Positions 59,844 through 64,000 of a stretch of 64,000 nt of DNA are shown in pieces. The position numbers were made by a program, and so were the translations under genes. Position 1 is the stretch's first letter. Every line of letters begins with the position of its first letter. The notes beneath the pieces are model-generated. The model was not told where the DNA came from, made no database searches, and worked only from the letters and a program-made list of their open reading frames with translations. Origin of the DNA: Roseivirga misakiensis (GTDB taxonomy: Bacteria; Bacteroidota; Bacteroidia; Cytophagales; Cyclobacteriaceae); contig NZ_MDGQ01000005.1 of the NCBI RefSeq assembly GCF_001747105.1, positions 1,550,001-1,614,000 on the forward strand. Reading direction: 5' to 3'.

Positions 59844-61694
59844 ATGAAAAGAACATTAAGTTTAATCTTCGCCCTATCCTTTAGTGTACTATTTGTCCAT
59901 GCACAAGACATAAAAGTTGAGCCACCTTTTTGGTACGCTAAAATGCCAACTGAAAAACTACAAATTAGCCTTCATGGCGAAGAATTGGCGCTATGGAGAG
60001 TATCTGTGAATACACCTGGTATTACCCTTGTTAACCAGCTTGCCGGTGATTCTGAGAATTATCTTTTTATCAACCTCACGATCAGTCCAGATGTAGCTCC
60101 AGGCAAAATTGACATTGACCTAAGAAAAGGTAAAAAGCATAAAAAAATCAGCTACGAGCTTAAAGAAAGGTCAATTGATAGCAATCGAAATTTAGGTTTC
60201 AGCAGTGAAGATGTCATCTATCTACTAATGCCAGATCGTTTTGCAAATGGTAATCCAGAAAATGACACTATTGAGGGAATGCTTGAACCTGCGCGTAGAG
60301 ATGACCCAAGTGGCCGACACGGTGGTGACCTTAAAGGTGTTCAAGAACAGTTAGATTACATTAAAGAACTAGGAATGACAGCGGTGTGGCTCACTCCTGT
60401 TTTCGAGAATGACCAAACACCGGAGTATAAAGGTTATCACGGCTATGCCGCTACCGATATGTATAAGGTAGATAGGCGTTTCGGAAGTAATGAGGAATTT
60501 GTCGCCTTTGTGCAAGCCTGCCATGATAAGGGTTTAAAAGTCATTATGGATATGATTCATAATCATATTGGCGATCAGCATTGGTGGATGAAAGATTTGC
60601 CTTTCAAAAATTGGGTTCACGATCAGAGTGTCTACGGAAATACTTCCTATCGAGGCTCGGTGGCCTCTGATCCATATGCCTCTAAATATGACGAGGACAA
60701 ACTCATTAAGGGTTGGTTTGTCAATGAAATGCCTGATTTAGATCAACGAAATCCTGTTTTGGCTGACTACTTGATTCAAAACACCTTGTGGTGGATAGAA
60801 TATAGTGGTGTTGACGGAATTCGTATGGACACTTATGTTTATCCGTATAAGGAATACATGGCCCGTTGGGCAAAAGAGGTAATTGAGGCTTACCCTAACT
60901 TTAATATTGTGGGTGAATCTTGGGTTGAAAATGTGGCTTCAGAATCGTATTGGCAAGAAGATAAAGCGGGAGAAGATGATGGTTACAACTCTCACCTCCC
61001 GAGTGTTACGGATTTTCAAATTCACTTTGCTGTAAGAGATGCGTTCAACTCTGATTTTGGCTGGGAAAGCGGTATCATGAAGCTTTATTATGCCTTAAGT
61101 CAGGATAGGCTTTATTCTGACCCGATGAAGAATGTCATCTTCTTAGACAATCATGATATTGGTAGAATATTTTCTACCCTAGGCGAAAACCCTGATAATC
61201 TTAAAATGGCATATGCTTACCTGCTCACCACCAGAGGAATACCACAGGTTTACTATGGTACCGAACTTGCCTTCAAACAAGGTCCTGGAGAATGGGGTGA
61301 TGGTGCGAAACGTGCCGAAATGCCTGGTGGCTGGGCTGGTGATGAAAGATCAGTTTTCACCAAAGAAGGTAGAACCGCTGCGGAAAATGACATGTTTGAC
61401 TATGTCAAAAAGATTACGAATTGGCGAAAAAGCAGCAAGGCCATTCATGAAGGAAAACTGCTTCACTTTTTGCCAACTGACAATGTCTATGTGTATTTCC
61501 GCTATACGGATAATGAACGTGTAATGGTGATCATGAATATGAATGATAAACCAATGACCATCAGCAGGAAAAAGCACATCGAAATGCTTAGGGGCTTCTC
61601 TGCGGCTGAAGATGTTATGAACGGTGCATCAATTGATATTTCAAAGGACTTTCAAGTACCTGCTAAACGAACTACGGTCTTACAGTTTAAGTAG
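59844..61694 (+). CDS. Secreted alpha-amylase family (GH13) cyclomaltodextrinase/neopullulanase-like enzyme
   Basis: A 616-residue glycoside hydrolase. A signal peptide (1-20, SLIFALSFSVLFVHAQ) is followed by an N-terminal cyclomaltodextrinase-type domain (about 22-108), the GH13 barrel, and a C-terminal beta domain (about 535-616). The catalytic residues are D329 (GIRMDT), E358 (IVGESW) and D438 (FLDNHD). GYHGYAATDMYKVDRRFG holds the usual CSR I region. Such enzymes hydrolyse maltodextrins or pullulan in the periplasm. No Sus-type importer is nearby, so it is a lone starch enzyme. It overlaps the convergent polymerase gene by eight bases. Confidence 0.95.
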   Translation: MKRTLSLIFALSFSVLFVHAQDIKVEPPFWYAKMPTEKLQISLHGEELALWRVSVNTPGITLVNQLAGDSENYLFINLTISPDVAPGKIDIDLRKGKKHKKISYELKERSIDSNRNLGFSSEDVIYLLMPDRFANGNPENDTIEGMLEPARRDDPSGRHGGDLKGVQEQLDYIKELGMTAVWLTPVFENDQTPEYKGYHGYAATDMYKVDRRFGSNEEFVAFVQACHDKGLKVIMDMIHNHIGDQHWWMKDLPFKNWVHDQSVYGNTSYRGSVASDPYASKYDEDKLIKGWFVNEMPDLDQRNPVLADYLIQNTLWWIEYSGVDGIRMDTYVYPYKEYMARWAKEVIEAYPNFNIVGESWVENVASESYWQEDKAGEDDGYNSHLPSVTDFQIHFAVRDAFNSDFGWESGIMKLYYALSQDRLYSDPMKNVIFLDNHDIGRIFSTLGENPDNLKMAYAYLLTTRGIPQVYYGTELAFKQGPGEWGDGAKRAEMPGGWAGDERSVFTKEGRTAAENDMFDYVKKITNWRKSSKAIHEGKLLHFLPTDNVYVYFRYTDNERVMVIMNMNDKPMTISRKKHIEMLRGFSAAEDVMNGASIDISKDFQVPAKRTTVLQFK

Positions 61695-64000
61695 ACGCTA
61701 CGCCCATTTGTGCGTGCCTAGGTTCTTCGGCATATCGAGGGTCATGCACATAGGGTAATTTACGCATGGCGATCATTTCCAAACTTAGGAAGTCAAATTC
61801 TTCTACCAGTTTGCCTACAAGTTCGTAAATCCCCTTTCCTCTAAAAGGGTATTGAGCAGCTACAGGGGGAAAATGGGTTGTATCTATAAAGTGTCCTTCC
61901 CTATCTATCCAAGTACCAAACTGCATTTTCTTTCCGTTTGATGTGTTTGTGTTCTTAATGTGAACCAAATAGCCAATCATCCGAACAGTCTTATTTTTGT
62001 GTGCTGCCATTTCTCGCACCAAAATATTTCTTGGTGGTGCTTCTTTCAACAAATCAAAAGGGTTACACAAAGGAAAACCAAGTAGGTCTTGCTGATCAAA
62101 GGCATCTTCCAGCATATCGTAACTTAGTTCGGGAAGCTGAAAACGCTTGACTTCAGGGTCGAAAAGCATGCGAACTGGATTTGTTTTTTTATGATTACCC
62201 AACTGAAAATGGGCTTCCCAAAGCAATGCTTTTTTTGACTGACCTGTAAAACGAAAGCTCCCTATTTTAATAAGCAAACTCAATTGATCTAAGGAGATGT
62301 TGACTCGTTTCAAAAAGTTATCAAAACTCATAAAAACGCCATTTTCACAACGCTCTCTCAATATTTCTTCCGCAGTCGTTTTCTCTAATTCACTTATAAA
62401 AGCTAGCCCTAGGTAGATGGTTCTGCCATAAATAGTGCAGAGATATTCGCTTTGGTTCACACAGGGTGCTTGAATGTCTGCCCCATGCATGAAAGCCTCA
62501 TGAGCATACAATTCCATTCGATAAAAACCACCACCATTGTTGATAGTTGCCACCATATACTCTAATGGATAGTAGGCTTTTAAGTATAAACTCTGATAGC
62601 TTTCCACAGCATAAGAGGCGGAATGCCCCTTAGCAAAAGCATAACCAGCAAAGCTTTCAATTTGACGCCAAACTTCAGCTGCAAGTTCAAAGCTATGCCC
62701 CTTTTTGATACAGTTTTTAAAATACTTGTCCCGTACTTTTTGAAATTCTTCTCTCGATCGGTATTTGCCAGACATTCCACGCCTAAGCACATCTGCCTCA
62801 CCCAAAGTGAGGCCAGCAAAGTAGTGTGCTACTTTGATCACATCCTCCTGATAAACCATTACCCCATAAGTTTCGGGCATAATGTCTCGGAGGATGGGAT
62901 GTGCCTCGTTTCTACGATCGGGTTCTCGAAAACGAAGAATGTACTGCCGCATCATTCCTGATTTAGCTACACCTGGCCGAATCACTGAACTTGCTGCTAC
63001 TAGCCCTAAATATTCTTCCACCCTAAGCTTTTTGAGCAACATGCGCATGGCTGGCGACTCTACATAAAAACAACCGATCGCTTTTCCTTCACGAAGCATT
63101 GCTTTAATCTTTTTGTCTTTTTTTAAGCTTGCGATATCATGAATATCGATTTTAGGGTCATTTGAATGATTTCTTTCAATTTCAATCAAACTGTCCTTAA
63201 TCTTACCCAATCCCCTCTGGCTTAGAATATCAAACTTGTAGAGTCCTACATCTTCAGCAATGATCATATCAAAATGCGTGGTTGGAAAACCCTTAGGCGG
63301 AAGATCAGTTGCCGTGTAGTAATGTATCGGCTTTTCTGAAATCAAAATCCCCCCGGCATGAATACTCAGGTGATTAGGAAAACCCTCAATGTACTTTCCA
63401 TAGCGTAAAACCAGTTTATGTAAGTCGTCTAGCTCTTTATAAGGTGCCCGCTGGATATGGTCTATCTCGTGAGGAGGAATTCCCAGCACCTTCCCTAATT
63501 CACGGACTACAGCTTTAAACTGAAAAGTGCTGTAAGTAGCCAAGAGCGCCACATTAGGGTACCGATTAAAAATATAATCGGTAATATCCTCTCTGTCTCG
63601 CCAAGAAAAATCAATATCGAAATCTGGTGGATTCTGTCGATATAAATTGATAAAGCGTTCGAAATAAAGGTCCAATTCAATTGGATCGACATCGGTAATT
63701 CTAAGTAAATAAGCGACGACTGAGTTTGCGCCACTCCCACGCCCAACATAGAAGTAACCCTTGTTTCGAGCATAACGGCAAATATCCCAATTGATTAAAA
63801 AATAGGACATAAAGCCTTGCTGCTTGATCACTTCAAGTTCCATTTTGATACGCTTCAAGATATCCGCTGTCGGATTTTTATACCTATATGGTAAGCCTTC
63901 CTCGCAAAGCTCTTCTAGTAATGCTAGGTCAGCTGCAGCGTCTTTACCAAAAGATGATAAGTTTTTATTTAAGTGCTCTCCTTCAAAATCGAAATGGATA
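61687..64000 (-). CDS. DNA polymerase III alpha subunit, DnaE-type (partial, second-copy/ImuC-like)
   Basis: The frame is open to the right edge, so the N-terminal part (PHP domain) is outside; the visible 770 residues include the palm, fingers, HhH and OB regions. PPDFDIDFSWRDRED carries the two catalytic aspartates (E. coli D401, D403) and VGLYKFDILSQRGLGKI supplies the third (D555). MGVMVYQEDVIKVAHYFAGL, KGHSASYAVESYQSLYLKAYYPLEYM, and the OB segment VRMIGYLVHIKNTNTSNGKKMQFG are all in place. The short C-terminus without a tau/beta-binding tail suggests the error-prone DnaE2/ImuC type rather than the main replicase, but this is inference since imuA/imuB would lie outside. Confidence 0.88.
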   Translation of the reverse strand, partial: IHFDFEGEHLNKNLSSFGKDAAADLALLEELCEEGLPYRYKNPTADILKRIKMELEVIKQQGFMSYFLINWDICRYARNKGYFYVGRGSGANSVVAYLLRITDVDPIELDLYFERFINLYRQNPPDFDIDFSWRDREDITDYIFNRYPNVALLATYSTFQFKAVVRELGKVLGIPPHEIDHIQRAPYKELDDLHKLVLRYGKYIEGFPNHLSIHAGGILISEKPIHYYTATDLPPKGFPTTHFDMIIAEDVGLYKFDILSQRGLGKIKDSLIEIERNHSNDPKIDIHDIASLKKDKKIKAMLREGKAIGCFYVESPAMRMLLKKLRVEEYLGLVAASSVIRPGVAKSGMMRQYILRFREPDRRNEAHPILRDIMPETYGVMVYQEDVIKVAHYFAGLTLGEADVLRRGMSGKYRSREEFQKVRDKYFKNCIKKGHSFELAAEVWRQIESFAGYAFAKGHSASYAVESYQSLYLKAYYPLEYMVATINNGGGFYRMELYAHEAFMHGADIQAPCVNQSEYLCTIYGRTIYLGLAFISELEKTTAEEILRERCENGVFMSFDNFLKRVNISLDQLSLLIKIGSFRFTGQSKKALLWEAHFQLGNHKKTNPVRMLFDPEVKRFQLPELSYDMLEDAFDQQDLLGFPLCNPFDLLKEAPPRNILVREMAAHKNKTVRMIGYLVHIKNTNTSNGKKMQFGTWIDREGHFIDTTHFPPVAAQYPFRGKGIYELVGKLVEEFDFLSLEMIAMRKLPYVHDPRYAEEPRHAQMGVAST

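Noticed and set aside
1-64000. tRNA, rRNA or known riboswitch genes
   Set aside because: I looked through all gaps and saw no cloverleaf, CCA end or conserved riboswitch core; a covariance-model search would be decisive.

Overview
The window reads as a chromosomal segment of a Bacteroidota bacterium, most likely a marine Cytophagales member (Roseivirga/Fulvivirga-like; the family is inference). The grounds are low GC, genes without obvious Shine-Dalgarno sites, candidate TAnnTTTG-type -7 promoter elements, a subtilase with a type IX secretion (T9SS) C-terminal tail, many signal-peptide and lipoprotein genes, and families typical of this phylum (DUF2911, DUF5916, head-GIN DUF2807, 7TMR-DISM kinase, permease-prefix FtsX transporter with PadR regulator). 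Nearly everything is protein coding. I see no rRNA, tRNA, CRISPR array or intact insertion sequence.

Layout. 1-3.0 kb is the only accessory-looking part: the end of a membrane protein gene, a secreted unknown, a stand-alone SIR2-domain protein with intact NAD-site motifs, and about 0.7 kb of gene-free DNA rich in palindromes. 3-8.6 kb: a TPR protein, gyrA, an outer-membrane protein and a small secreted protein. 8.7-14.4 kb: an ArsC/Spx-like thioredoxin-fold protein, a three-copy interspersed repeat, a lipoprotein/T9SS subtilase/rpe cluster, a TrpF-like protein that has lost both catalytic residues, a periplasmic histidine phosphatase and a DoxX protein. 14.3-20.4 kb: envelope glycolipid genes (UPF0104 flippase-like, GT2, ArnT-like GT, PAP2 phosphatase), then trmB and folC. 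20.4-31.5 kb: a DUF2130 nuclease-like protein, a GIN-domain lipoprotein, a compact six-gene operon (1022-aa TPR protein, beta-barrel, SPOR protein, ExbB/TolQ, ExbD/TolR, TonB/TolA-like) that looks like an envelope-spanning energised machine, and holA.

31.5-42 kb: TPR and secreted proteins, an FtsX-type permease with its PadR regulator and two candidate operators, a 2-hydroxyacid dehydrogenase, a translationally coupled AAA-ATPase/TPR-membrane pair, alkyladenine glycosylase, two DUF2911 proteins and an unlisted 54-residue Cys/Lys-rich small protein. 42-51.5 kb: M19 dipeptidase, an acyltransferase pair for amino-acid lipids (GlsA/GlsB-like), a YbdK-type ligase, a DUF5916 barrel, an alpha/beta hydrolase, a CIA30 protein and a TIM-barrel isomerase. 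51.6-64 kb: bestrophin, a zinc-protease-like lipoprotein, a VTT/DedA-like protein, a histidine kinase with a single-domain response regulator, an M24 peptidase, a PD40 propeller, an unknown membrane protein, a GH13 amylase and most of a second-type DNA polymerase III alpha subunit running off the right edge.

How the genes work together: the dominant theme is envelope biology (lipoproteins, beta-barrels, Tol/Ton energy coupling, lipid and glycolipid modification) interleaved with housekeeping genes (gyrA, rpe, trmB, folC, holA). I found no clear large, unknown multi-gene system. The strongest leads are the coupled AAA/TPR pair, the TPR-barrel-SPOR-Tol operon, the TrpF-like pseudoenzyme, the Cys-rich small protein, and the SIR2 locus with its palindromic tail.
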